This document shows, piece by piece, positions 1-6,272 of a stretch of 7,818 bases of DNA. The notes beneath the pieces were generated by a model, which was not told where the DNA came from, did no database searches, and saw only the letters and a program-made list of their open reading frames with translations. How positions within the stretch are numbered: position 1 is the stretch's first letter; every line of letters begins with the position of its first letter. Both the position numbers and the translations under genes were made by a program. The DNA lies in the NCBI GenBank assembly GCA_945877525.1, contig CAMDVP010000143.1:1-7818 (forward strand). Direction: 5' to 3'. Origin of the DNA: an uncultured Clostridia bacterium. Lineage in GTDB: Bacteria > Bacillota > Clostridia > Christensenellales > Aristaeellaceae.

Positions 1-26
1 CGTCCGGCCTGCAGCACTGGCGGGGG

Positions 27-2663
27 TTATTCCCCCCGCAGGGCGAGGGTGGAGCCCCTTGGGGTTTTGCGGACGATGATCTGCCGGTCGATGCGCTCCT
101 CCAACTCGTGAACATGGGAAATGATGCCGATAAGCCGCTGGCCGCCGGCCAGGCCGGAGAGCACCTGGATGGCGTTGCGCAGGGCGTTGTCGTCCAGGGT
201 GCCGAAGCCCTCGTCAATGAACATGGCCTCCATGCGCACCGCGCCGCTCTGCGCCTGCACCACGTCGGAAAGCCCCAGCGCCAGCGCCAGGCTGGCCAGG
301 AAGGACTCGCCGCCGGAGAGGGTGCTCACATCCCGCCACTGGCCGGTGCCGCGGTCCAGCACGTCCAGGTCCAGTCCACTCTGGCGCACAAGATCCCGGG
401 CTTCCTCCTTGCAGCGCAGGGTGAACATGCCGTCTGTCAGCACGGTCAGACGCTGGTTGGCGGCGGCCACCACCTGCTTGAAGTAGTACTGCTGCACATA
501 CGCCTCAAAGGTCAGCTTGGCCCGGCGGGAGCCGCCCTGGTTGATGCCCGCGCAGCAGGTGTACAGCTCCCGGACAATGGCCCAGCGCTGTTCATGACGC
601 TTCTGCTGGCGAAGGGCGGACTGAATTTCCTTCAGCGCGTCCTCGTGCAGGATCAGCCGGGAGGACAGCGCGGATTCCTCCTTGCCGGCGGCGGTTTTCT
701 GCTCATTCCACGCCTGCCGCTGCTGCTCCAGTGCGGAAAGCTCCACCGGCTGCTGCCCCTGCAGGCGCTCCCGCAGCATGGCTGCCTGATCGGCGGCGGA
801 TTTCTTCCGTTCGCCATATTCCCGCAGCGAACGCTCCAGCCGCTCTGTTTCCGCGTCCGGCAGTCGGGCCTCCCGATAGGCTGCCTCGTCCGCAAAGCCC
901 GCCCCGGCAAGCCCCGCGAGAAAGCGGGCGTTCAGCGTCTCGGCCTGGCTGCGCAGCGCCGCAAGCTGCCCGCGCGCCTGGGCGGCGGCGGTTTGGCTTC
1001 GCTCTGCCTGAAGCTGCAGCTTGCTCAGCGCACCTCTGCACTGCTCCATGGCGCTGCGGTATTGCGAAACCCGGGCGGTCATGTCGCTGATGCGCCGCAT
1101 CAGGCTTTCTTCTGTCTCCTCCGGGCCAATTCCCAGCCCCTGCAGGCGAACCCGCCCGGCCTCGTCCTCCGCCTGAAGGCCCGTCCATGCCGCGAGAGCG
1201 CGGCTCAGGCTGTCCGCCGCCTCGCGATGCCGTCTGTCCGCCTGCTCCATGGCCTCCCGGGTAACGGATTCTGCCGTCAGCGCTGCCGGATGGGGGTGCG
1301 ACGTGGCGCCGCAGACCGGACAGGGCTCGCCCTCGCGCAGGCCGGCAGCCAGCAGGCCTGCCTGGCTGCGGTAATAGCCCTCCTTGGCTGCGGTGTAGGC
1401 CGCGTCGGCCTGGGCGCTTTGGGAAAGCAGGCTTTGCAGACGGGCCTGCTCCCGCTTCATCTTCTTCTGCCGCTCTCCGGCTTCCCGAAGCACGGGAATG
1501 CAATCCTCCAGCTGCCGGGCCGTGGCCAGCAGCTGATCCGCCTCCGGGCCGCAGCTTTCCGCCTGGCGCAGCGCCGCCTCGGCTGCAGGAAGCGCCGCCT
1601 CGGCCGCAGTTCGCGCTTCCTCCGCCTGGCGGAGCGTTTCCTGCTGCAGGCGCATCTGCCGGGCGTTGTCGCTTAGCAGGGCTTCCTCCGGGGCCAAAGC
1701 CTGGGCGCGCCGGGCCAGCGTCAGCCGCTGAGCCTGCGCCTGCATGGCGCCTTCGGCATCCAGCAGAGCGGCCAGATCCTTCTCCGTCCGGCGGAGAGCA
1801 TCGAAATCCGCATTGATGGCCTTGCCCTGCGCCAGGGCTGCCGTGAGGGCGTCCATTTCCCCGGCGGCCTTCTCCCGGCGGGTCAGGGCTGCCCTGTGGG
1901 AGGCGCGCTCGCTTTCGATCAATCGCGTGAGGCATTCCGCCAGCAGGCCGGCGTACTTGACGTCGGTACGATACAGTGCCAGATGTTCTTTTTCGGGAAA
2001 GTCCGGCTCCGGGTCAATACGCCCGGCGGCAATGCGCATGCGCTGCGCCAGGGATTCCTGCTCCCGGACACAATCGGCGTTCATGTCCTGAAGCCGCTTT
2101 TGCAGGGCGGCGTACAGGGATGTGTTGAACAGCTTCTGAAACAGGGCCTTGCGCTCGTCGGAGGTGGCGTTGAGGATTTTCAGGAAATCCCCCTGGGCGA
2201 TCATGACCGTGCGGGTAAACTGATCCTGGGTCAGCCCCAGCAGCTCATACACCCGGGCGTTGACCTCCGCAATACCCTCTACCAGCACACCGGAGTCCGG
2301 GCAGGTCATCATGGCTCTGGGAGATTGGACGGTGGTGCCCTCGCCGCTCAGCTTGGGCCGGACATATTCGGGGCTGCGCCGCACCAGCCAGGTTTCGCCC
2401 CGGTGGCGGAAGGTTAACTCCACATAGGTTTCCGTGCGGGGCGATGCATAGTCCGAGCGGAAGGAGCGGCTTTTCCGCCTTTCCCTGCCCCCGGAGGCCT
2501 CGCCGTACAGGGCAAAGCTGATGGCGTCGAACAGGGTGGTTTTTCCTGCGCCGGTGTCTCCGGCAATCAGGAAAATACCGATGTTCCCCAGGGAAGAAAA
2601 GTCCACCGTGGTTTCCCCAGCGAAGGGGCCGAAGGCGGACAGCACCAGCTTCACAGGCTTCAT
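27..2663 (-). CDS. sbcC: SbcC, ATPase subunit of the SbcCD (Rad50-like) nuclease
   Basis: This 878-residue protein is the SMC-like ATPase partner of SbcD. The complex uses ATP to open and cut hairpins, protein-blocked ends and other irregular double-strand ends during replication and repair in the cytoplasm. Seen in order: Walker A GDTGAGKT at residues 35-42; a long Gln/Ala/Arg/Glu-rich coiled coil from about residue 190 to 690; the zinc-hook CPVC at 448-451 near its middle; the ABC signature LSGGES at 782-787; Walker B ending in D817-E818 of FIDEGFGTLD; and the switch histidine H850 in ISHVHE. All ATPase motifs are intact. It is shorter than the roughly 1050 to 1130 residues of the E. coli and B. 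subtilis proteins (from memory), which suggests shorter coiled-coil arms. The start is fixed by the ATGA overlap with the sbcD stop and by a GGAGG site just upstream inside sbcD, so the two are translationally coupled. Identification is secure. Confidence 0.97.
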   Translation of the reverse strand: MKPVKLVLSAFGPFAGETTVDFSSLGNIGIFLIAGDTGAGKTTLFDAISFALYGEASGGRERRKSRSFRSDYASPRTETYVELTFRHRGETWLVRRSPEYVRPKLSGEGTTVQSPRAMMTCPDSGVLVEGIAEVNARVYELLGLTQDQFTRTVMIAQGDFLKILNATSDERKALFQKLFNTSLYAALQKRLQDMNADCVREQESLAQRMRIAAGRIDPEPDFPEKEHLALYRTDVKYAGLLAECLTRLIESERASHRAALTRREKAAGEMDALTAALAQGKAINADFDALRRTEKDLAALLDAEGAMQAQAQRLTLARRAQALAPEEALLSDNARQMRLQQETLRQAEEARTAAEAALPAAEAALRQAESCGPEADQLLATARQLEDCIPVLREAGERQKKMKREQARLQSLLSQSAQADAAYTAAKEGYYRSQAGLLAAGLREGEPCPVCGATSHPHPAALTAESVTREAMEQADRRHREAADSLSRALAAWTGLQAEDEAGRVRLQGLGIGPEETEESLMRRISDMTARVSQYRSAMEQCRGALSKLQLQAERSQTAAAQARGQLAALRSQAETLNARFLAGLAGAGFADEAAYREARLPDAETERLERSLREYGERKKSAADQAAMLRERLQGQQPVELSALEQQRQAWNEQKTAAGKEESALSSRLILHEDALKEIQSALRQQKRHEQRWAIVRELYTCCAGINQGGSRRAKLTFEAYVQQYYFKQVVAAANQRLTVLTDGMFTLRCKEEARDLVRQSGLDLDVLDRGTGQWRDVSTLSGGESFLASLALALGLSDVVQAQSGAVRMEAMFIDEGFGTLDDNALRNAIQVLSGLAGGQRLIGIISHVHELEERIDRQIIVRKTPRGSTLALRGE

Positions 2664-3781
2664 GGCGTTTCCTCCAGTTCCCTCAGGATGTTGCGCAGCA
2701 CCCGCAAGTGGGCTTCACCCGGCGCCTGACCGTTGTGCTGCAGGCTGTAGAAGTCGGCAAACAACTCGTCCACCGGCTTGCTTTCCATGCGCTCTGCGGC
2801 CAGCACATCCCGGTCGTACTTGGTTTTGGAATTGACCACGGAGAATTTCAGCATATTGGGGAAATTGACGCTCAGGGTTACCCGCACGTCCGGCGGCACC
2901 AGTTCATCGTGCACCGTGGCCCAGATATAGTCCTCGGAATAGGGCATGGCCATCAGCTCGTCCAGGGTGCCCTCGATCAGGCGCACGTCGCGCAGGGGAT
3001 GCAGCGGCAACGTGCGTACCTCCACATCCCCCTTTTCCCGCAGGTCCGCCACGGCGACGCTTTTTGGCTGATCCGCCTCAGAAAAGGAATATTTGAGGGG
3101 AGAGCCAGCATAGCGCAGGGTATCCCGCAGGATGCGCTGGGGGCGGTGGATGTGCCCCAGGGCCACATAGTCAAAATCGTCAAAGAGGGACGCGTCAACG
3201 TTGTCCAGCCCGCCTACGGCCCGCTCCTCGGAATCGGAGGTGGCGCAGCCGGTGATGAACTGGTGGCAAAGCAGCACGTTCCGCTTTCGCGTGTCCAGGG
3301 GCGTGTGCCGCAGCACGGCCGCCACCGCGTCCTGGCAGGTGAGGATCTTCTCCTCCGGAAGATGGCGCTTGACACGGGCGGGGGTGAGGAAGGGCAGCAG
3401 CCAGACCACAACGTCCCCATGAACGTCCTGCAGGGTCACGCTTTGCAGATCGCCGGTAAACGCCTCGGACACATAGACCCCGGAGGCGCGCACCAGCGAA
3501 GAAAAGTACGATATGCGCAGGGCGGAATCATGGTTGCCGCTGATGATGAACACCTTCATTCTCCGCGCGGCCAGCTGCGATACAAACCGGTCAAACAGCG
3601 CCATGGCCTCCGCCTGGGGCGTGGAGCGCTGATAAACATCCCCCGCGATCAGCACTGCGTCCACCTGCTCATCCTGCGCGATGGACACAATCTGATCCAG
3701 CATGGCCTGCTGATCCGCAAGCAGGGACAGGTCGTTCATCTGCTTGCCCAGGTGCAGATCGGCCAGGTGAAGAAATTTCAT
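2660..3781 (-). CDS. sbcD: SbcD, nuclease subunit of SbcCD (Mre11-like)
   Basis: This 373-residue metallophosphoesterase is the catalytic nuclease of SbcCD, an Mn-dependent exonuclease and hairpin endonuclease. The Mre11-type motifs are all present: D8-L-H10 (motif I), GD48 (motif II), GNHD with N83, H84 and D85 (motif III), H173 in LLCHQF (motif IV), and G209-H-I-H212 (motif V). The C-terminal part, from about residue 270, is the capping and SbcC-binding region and is less conserved. Length is typical for the family. The ATG at 3781 is preceded by GGAGGG (plus-strand 3791-3796) about 9 nt away. It is the first gene of the sbcDC operon, and its TGA overlaps the sbcC ATG by 4 bp. No LexA box is visible at its promoter, so expression is probably constitutive. 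Confidence 0.97.
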   Translation of the reverse strand: MKFLHLADLHLGKQMNDLSLLADQQAMLDQIVSIAQDEQVDAVLIAGDVYQRSTPQAEAMALFDRFVSQLAARRMKVFIISGNHDSALRISYFSSLVRASGVYVSEAFTGDLQSVTLQDVHGDVVVWLLPFLTPARVKRHLPEEKILTCQDAVAAVLRHTPLDTRKRNVLLCHQFITGCATSDSEERAVGGLDNVDASLFDDFDYVALGHIHRPQRILRDTLRYAGSPLKYSFSEADQPKSVAVADLREKGDVEVRTLPLHPLRDVRLIEGTLDELMAMPYSEDYIWATVHDELVPPDVRVTLSVNFPNMLKFSVVNSKTKYDRDVLAAERMESKPVDELFADFYSLQHNGQAPGEAHLRVLRNILRELEETP

Positions 3782-3853
3782 GGCGATGTTCCCTCCGCTG
3801 AGACTGTCGCGTCATATGGTCAATGGGGCGATCACACATCCCAATTAGCTTGC

Positions 3854-3882
3854 ATTGTATCGTTCCGCTCCCTTGCTGTCAA
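3854..3882 (-). promoter_or_regulatory. Sigma-A promoter of the sbcDC operon
   Basis: Read on the minus strand this is TTGACA (3877-3882), a 17-bp spacer and TACAAT (3854-3859), one base from perfect consensus. The predicted start is near 3847, giving a leader of about 65 nt before the sbcD ATG. Nothing else is apparent in the 3782-3935 intergenic stretch apart from the sbcD ribosome binding site. The promoter lies about 50 bp outside the left end of the IS30 remnant, so it does not depend on the element. Confidence 0.8.
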
Positions 3883-3937
3883 GTGGGGAATGCATGCTTG
3901 CCCGAAGACGTGCGAACCACCGCTGCTGATACACCTT

Positions 3938-3960
3938 GAGTTTACAATGCAAGTGCAACA
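3938..3960 (+). repeat. Left terminal inverted repeat of the IS30-like remnant
   Basis: This 23-bp end contains ACAATGCAAGTGCAACA and pairs, as an inverted repeat, with 4275-4297 at 17 of 23 bases. The mismatches fall in two doublets and two single positions, as in naturally imperfect IS ends. Confidence 0.7.
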
Positions 3961-3977
3961 GGATAAAGAAATATTGA

Positions 3978-4273
3978 CTCAAAGGGCAAACTCCTTTACG
4001 CTCCGTCACGCCTGATCGTGGCAAGGAGTTTGACAAACAAGATGAAACCTCCGCTGCACTGAACAACGTTCCCTTTTCTTTCCTCCGCCTCACGCGCCCT
4101 GGATGCGCGGGACGAACGAGAACAGCAATGGGCTCATCCGCGAATACTGCCCCAAATCCGCCGACTTGGAGGTTTTCGATCCCGCTTGCTTCCCCGCTTT
4201 TACCAGTCAGATCAATCTTCGTCCCCGTAAATGCCTCGGCTGGACATCTCCCTTTAAAGTTTCCTTCAGTTAA
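3978..4273 (+). pseudogene. C-terminal remnant of an IS30-family transposase, frameshifted
   Basis: Two adjoining reading frames together spell the end of an IS30-type DDE transposase. The first (about 3978-4082) contains TPDRGKEF, carrying the second catalytic Asp, and continues to VPFSF. The second (about 4085-4273, stop TAA at 4271-4273) contains PHAPW, then RGTNENSNGLIREYCPK with the catalytic Glu in the NEN motif, and ends with NLRPRKCLGWTSPFKVSFS. Both motifs are diagnostic of the family. A net loss of one base (or gain of two) near 4083-4090 breaks the frame. The helix-turn-helix N-terminus and the first catalytic Asp are absent, and an in-frame TGA lies at 3975-3977. It cannot encode an active transposase. 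Confidence 0.88.
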
Positions 4274-4274
4274 C

Positions 4275-4297
4275 TGTTGCTCTTGACTTGACAATTC
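4275..4297 (-). repeat. Right terminal inverted repeat of the IS30-like remnant
   Basis: This 23-bp end starts 1 bp after the transposase stop codon and is the imperfect inverted copy of 3938-3960. It contains TTGACTTGACAATTC, including a perfect outward-facing -35-like hexamer TTGACA at 4288-4293. The close packing of stop codon and end repeat is usual for compact insertion sequences. Confidence 0.7.
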
Positions 4298-4315
4298 AAC
4301 TGGCAAAAAATAACC

Positions 4316-4345
4316 TTGACAAGAACATATGTTCTGATATATGCT
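4316..4345 (+). promoter_or_regulatory. Sigma-A promoter of the SOS-controlled small gene
   Basis: A perfect TTGACA -35 lies at 4316-4321. The -10 is less certain: TATGCT at 4340-4345 (18-bp spacer) or TATATG at 4338-4343 (16-bp spacer). The first LexA box sits inside the spacer, so repressor binding would directly exclude RNA polymerase. The promoter starts 17 bp outside the IS30 remnant. Confidence 0.7.
4323..4334 (+). promoter_or_regulatory. LexA (SOS) box 1
   Basis: GAACATATGTTC is a perfect 12-bp palindrome that matches the Gram-positive LexA core GAAC-N4-GTTC, known from B. subtilis and relatives. It lies between the -35 and -10 of the promoter. Binding is inferred from the motif only. 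Confidence 0.85.
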
Positions 4346-4353
4346 GATGCAGG

Positions 4354-4365
4354 GAACATTTGTTC
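4354..4365 (+). promoter_or_regulatory. LexA (SOS) box 2
   Basis: GAACATTTGTTC keeps both GAAC and GTTC half-sites. Its centre is 31 bp from box 1, close to three helical turns, so two LexA dimers would bind on the same DNA face. It lies at or just after the expected transcription start. Confidence 0.85.
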
Positions 4366-4387
4366 TCTATCAAGGAGGTCATGCGTC

Positions 4388-4645
4388 ATGGACTGGATTT
4401 GCCGGAGCGCCGAGAAAAGCAAGCTGTTTGTCAAGGTACGGGCGGATTTCTACCCGGACGGGCGGATTGTGCCGCTGAAATTCCGCGCAGAGGAAGGTGA
4501 GGCGGTACGGATTGATCAGATTACCGATGTGCGGCAAGCCCCGGCCTTGAAGGCCGGCGGATATGGAACACGCTTCACCTGCCGCGTGGGCGAGCGGTAT
4601 CTGTATCTGTTCTACGATCAGCGAACCTGGTTTCTGGAGCGGTAA
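4388..4645 (+). CDS. SOS-controlled small protein of unknown function (85 residues)
   Basis: I do not recognise a named family. The protein starts MDWICRSAEK and appears to be a small soluble, beta-rich domain. Visible elements are a KVRADFYPDGRIVPLKF segment (two predicted strands around a turn), IDQITDVRQAPALKAGGYG (residues about 42-60), then TRFTCRVGERYLYLFYDQ and the C-terminal WFLER. There is no signal peptide or membrane segment. From memory, similar proteins of about 80-95 residues with a DVRxAxxLKAGG core occur in Clostridia near Y-family polymerase genes, but I cannot verify this. The ATG at 4388 is chosen because AAGGAGG (4372-4378) sits 9 nt upstream. The open frame continues upstream to a TTG at 4316, but that would overlap the promoter and LexA boxes. 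Two LexA boxes imply tight repression and induction by DNA damage. No terminator follows before the phosphatase gene. Confidence 0.85.
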   Translation: MDWICRSAEKSKLFVKVRADFYPDGRIVPLKFRAEEGEAVRIDQITDVRQAPALKAGGYGTRFTCRVGERYLYLFYDQRTWFLER

Positions 4646-4655
4646 CTCTCCGGCG

Positions 4656-4684
4656 TTGACTTCATCCCCCGCTCCGGCTATAAT
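4656..4684 (+). promoter_or_regulatory. Sigma-A promoter of the phosphatase gene
   Basis: TTGACT (4656-4661), a 17-bp spacer and a perfect TATAAT (4679-4684) lie between the small SOS gene and the phosphatase. It begins 11 bp after the upstream stop codon. It should give expression independent of LexA, with a leader of about 20 nt. Confidence 0.82.
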
Positions 4685-4711
4685 GCTCCTGGATGAAAGG
4701 AGCTGCGCCCC

Positions 4712-5176
4712 ATGAAGAGGATTGTGTTTGTGTGCCACGGCAATATCTGCCGAAGCCCCATGGCGGAGGCAATTTTCCGCGATCTGCTGGAAAAGCGGGC
4801 GCTGACGGAGCGCTTTGCGGTAGACTCCGCCGCGGTCAGCGCGGAGGAACTGGGCAACCCGGTCTACCCTGAGGCGCAGGCAGAGCTGGTTCGGCGGGGA
4901 CTGCCCCGCAGCAGGCACCGTGCCTGGCAGCTGTCCGCGGAGGATTATAACCGGTATGATTATTTCCTGTGCATGGATATGAATAATTTGCGCCGCATGC
5001 GGTTGATTTTCGGCGGCGATCCGCAGCGGAAAGCCGGCCTGCTGCTTTCATATACCAATCGCCCCAGAGAGGTGGAGGATCCCTGGTACACGGGGCGTTT
5101 TGGTTTCGTATTTGATGAAATTGCGGAGGGCTGCGGCGCATTTCTGGAGGAGCTTCTTCGGACTGAGGAAGAATGA
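4712..5176 (+). CDS. Low-molecular-weight protein tyrosine phosphatase
   Basis: This cytoplasmic phosphatase of 154 residues should hydrolyse phosphotyrosine, or possibly phosphoarginine, on proteins. The signature P-loop CX5RS is at the N-terminus: nucleophile C8, then HGNIC, R14 and S15. The second cysteine, C13, can protect the nucleophile by disulfide in this family. The general acid D123 is in the DPWYTG motif. An SA-(x)-S-type segment follows at residues 39-43, and length is normal for the family. The start is supported by AAAGGAG at 4696-4702, 9 nt upstream. It has its own strong promoter and ends at the bidirectional terminator. Its targets cannot be told. The gene is not next to a tyrosine kinase or exopolysaccharide cluster here. 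Bacterial members with YwlE-like arginine phosphatase activity exist, and specificity is not decided by the sequence alone. Confidence 0.93.
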   Translation: MKRIVFVCHGNICRSPMAEAIFRDLLEKRALTERFAVDSAAVSAEELGNPVYPEAQAELVRRGLPRSRHRAWQLSAEDYNRYDYFLCMDMNNLRRMRLIFGGDPQRKAGLLLSYTNRPREVEDPWYTGRFGFVFDEIAEGCGAFLEELLRTEEE

Positions 5177-5222
5177 AGCGCTGCACCCTGCCCCATGGTG
5201 AGTCAGTGCGGGGGCATCAAAA

Positions 5223-5262
5223 AACCGGCGGGATGTGCAGCATACATGCCATCCCGCCGGTT
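5223..5262. terminator. Bidirectional intrinsic terminator
   Basis: A perfect 13-bp GC-rich stem is formed by AACCGGCGGGATG (5223-5235) and its complement (5250-5262), with a 14-nt loop. On the plus strand TTCCTTTT overlaps and follows the stem. On the minus strand the A-run at 5219-5224 supplies the U-tract. It would end both the phosphatase transcript and the convergent hydrolase transcript. Confidence 0.9.
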
Positions 5263-5272
5263 CCTTTTGCAT

Positions 5273-6196
5273 TTACAGAAGCTGATTGATCCACCTGATA
5301 ACATCCTGGTAAACCTCATCACGGTTCAGCTCGTTGAACATTTCATGCCGACCCTCGGGGTACAGCTTCATGGTCACACGGGTCATGCCTGCCTGGCGGA
5401 AGGATTCCGCCACCTGCTTCACGCCCGCGCCGTTCGCGCCCACCGGATCCTTGTCGCCAGAGAAGAACAGCACCGGCAACTCCCCGGGCATCCGGGTCAG
5501 GCCCTCCGAACGGGTCAGGCGGCGCAGCCCGCGGAACAGTTCGCGGTAGCCGCTGCCCGTGAAGGGAAAACCGCAGTAAGAATCTGCCACATACTGATCC
5601 ACCTGGGCTTCATCCCGGCTGAGCCAGTCAAAAGCGGTGCGCGCCGGAGCAAAGGCCCTGTTGTTGCCGCTAAAGGCCATGCGGTCGATAAGCCTGCTGG
5701 GTTTATCAGATCCGCCAAACAGGCACACCAGATTGGCCATGGCCAGCCCCGCCGCAACGGTGGGCGCCGCAAAGGCCCCCGTGCCGGAGAGAATTGCCCC
5801 CGCCAGGCCCTCGGCATACTGCTGAAGATAGCACCGCACCACAAAGCTGCCCATAGAGTGCCCCAGAAGAATATAGGGAAGGCCCTCGGGGCTGTTGCGC
5901 TGGGTGCGCAGCCGCAGGGCATGCACATCGTCAATCAGGCTCTGCCAGCCGCCGTCGGGAATGTGTCCCTTGACAGGTGCCTGCGGGCCGTGACCCAGGT
6001 GCGTATGCCCCACCACCTGGAAGCCTGCCGCCGCCAGGGCGCGGGCGGGCGCATCATAGCGGTCGATATGCTCGGCCATGCCGTGCACCAGCTGCACAAT
6101 GGCCCGTGGACGCCCCTCCGGCCGCCAGAGCCGCCATTCCAGCTTCTGTCCGGTGACCGAGGCAAAGGTACCCTTCACAAAGCGTTCTTCCTGCAT
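5273..6196 (-). CDS. Alpha/beta hydrolase, monoacylglycerol-lipase / lysophospholipase type
   Basis: This 307-residue serine hydrolase resembles the Hydrolase_4 group (monoacylglycerol lipases and lysophospholipases). The oxyanion-hole region HGMAEH is at 38-43. The nucleophile elbow GHSMGS places the catalytic serine at S114, D250 lies in SGDKDPVG, and H284 lies in GRHEMFNE, completing the triad. A cap or lid region runs roughly from residue 140 to 225. A GHTHLGHG stretch at 63-70 follows the second strand, where relatives carry D-x-RGHG. No signal peptide is seen, so it is probably cytoplasmic and acts on glycerides, lysophospholipids or another ester. The ATG at 6196 has AAGGAGG (plus-strand 6204-6210) 7 nt upstream. 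It is divergent from the LacI-type regulator and convergent with the phosphatase. The natural substrate is not predictable. Confidence 0.92.
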   Translation of the reverse strand: MQEERFVKGTFASVTGQKLEWRLWRPEGRPRAIVQLVHGMAEHIDRYDAPARALAAAGFQVVGHTHLGHGPQAPVKGHIPDGGWQSLIDDVHALRLRTQRNSPEGLPYILLGHSMGSFVVRCYLQQYAEGLAGAILSGTGAFAAPTVAAGLAMANLVCLFGGSDKPSRLIDRMAFSGNNRAFAPARTAFDWLSRDEAQVDQYVADSYCGFPFTGSGYRELFRGLRRLTRSEGLTRMPGELPVLFFSGDKDPVGANGAGVKQVAESFRQAGMTRVTMKLYPEGRHEMFNELNRDEVYQDVIRWINQLL

Positions 6197-6234
6197 ATGC
6201 AGACCTCCTTCTGTTTTGTTGAATCGTGAACCGT

Positions 6235-6251
6235 GCTATGGATAGTATAGC
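6235..6251. promoter_or_regulatory. Candidate operator: inverted repeat over the hydrolase -10
   Basis: GCTAT-N7-ATAGC is a perfect 5-bp-arm inverted repeat that covers the -10 hexamer and predicted start of the hydrolase promoter. Part of it, CTATGGAT (6236-6243), recurs inverted as ATCCATAG at 6280-6287 on the other side of the promoter. The position suits a repressor site. Which protein binds, if any, is unknown; the adjacent LacI-type regulator is the obvious candidate, but the site lacks the usual central CG of that family. Confidence 0.35.
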
Positions 6252-6272
6252 GTTTCCGAACATTTGCGTCAA
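6244..6272 (-). promoter_or_regulatory. Sigma-A promoter of the hydrolase gene
   Basis: On the minus strand TTGACG (6267-6272), a 17-bp spacer and TATACT (6244-6249) form a good promoter, with a leader of about 40 nt to the hydrolase ATG. It faces away from the regulator promoter about 85 bp away. Confidence 0.75.

Larger units (their letters stand above)
3936..4299 (+). mobile_element. Internally deleted, decayed IS30-family insertion element (about 364 bp)
   Basis: Two imperfect terminal inverted repeats bracket a transposase fragment. The left end (3938-3960) and the reverse complement of the right end (4275-4297) match at 17 of 23 positions, with an identical inner tract GCAACA. Two more matching bases extend each end to 3936 and 4299. 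Between them lies only the C-terminal part of an IS30-type DDE transposase, ending 1 bp before the right repeat. A full IS30-family element is about 1 kb, so most of the interior, including the N-terminal DNA-binding domain, is gone. I see no convincing 2-3 bp target duplication. The family assignment rests on the conserved C-terminal transposase motifs. The exact outer boundaries are inferred from the repeats and could be off by a few bases. Confidence 0.8.

Noticed and set aside
108..1676. Long open frame (522 residues) on the plus strand opposite sbcC
   Set aside because: It is antisense to a motif-complete sbcC, is rich in Leu/Gly/Ala/Gln/Arg as expected from GC-biased shadows, and shows no domain.
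2708..4015. 435-residue plus-strand open frame running opposite sbcD into the intergenic region
   Set aside because: It is a shadow of sbcD. Its tail crosses the sbcDC promoter and the IS left end, with no sensible protein features.
4062..4072. GAACAACGTTC palindrome resembling a LexA box
   Set aside because: The half-sites are 3 bp apart, not 4, and it lies inside the transposase remnant, where it encodes conserved residues.
3845..4306. 153-residue minus-strand open frame between sbcD and the SOS gene
   Set aside because: It lies antisense to the IS30 transposase remnant and spans both IS ends and the sbcDC promoter. The plus-strand reading gives clear transposase motifs instead.
4316..4387. 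N-terminal extension of the small SOS protein from a TTG at 4316
   Set aside because: It would overlap the -35, -10 and both LexA boxes, and has no ribosome binding site. The ATG at 4388 has AAGGAGG at good spacing.
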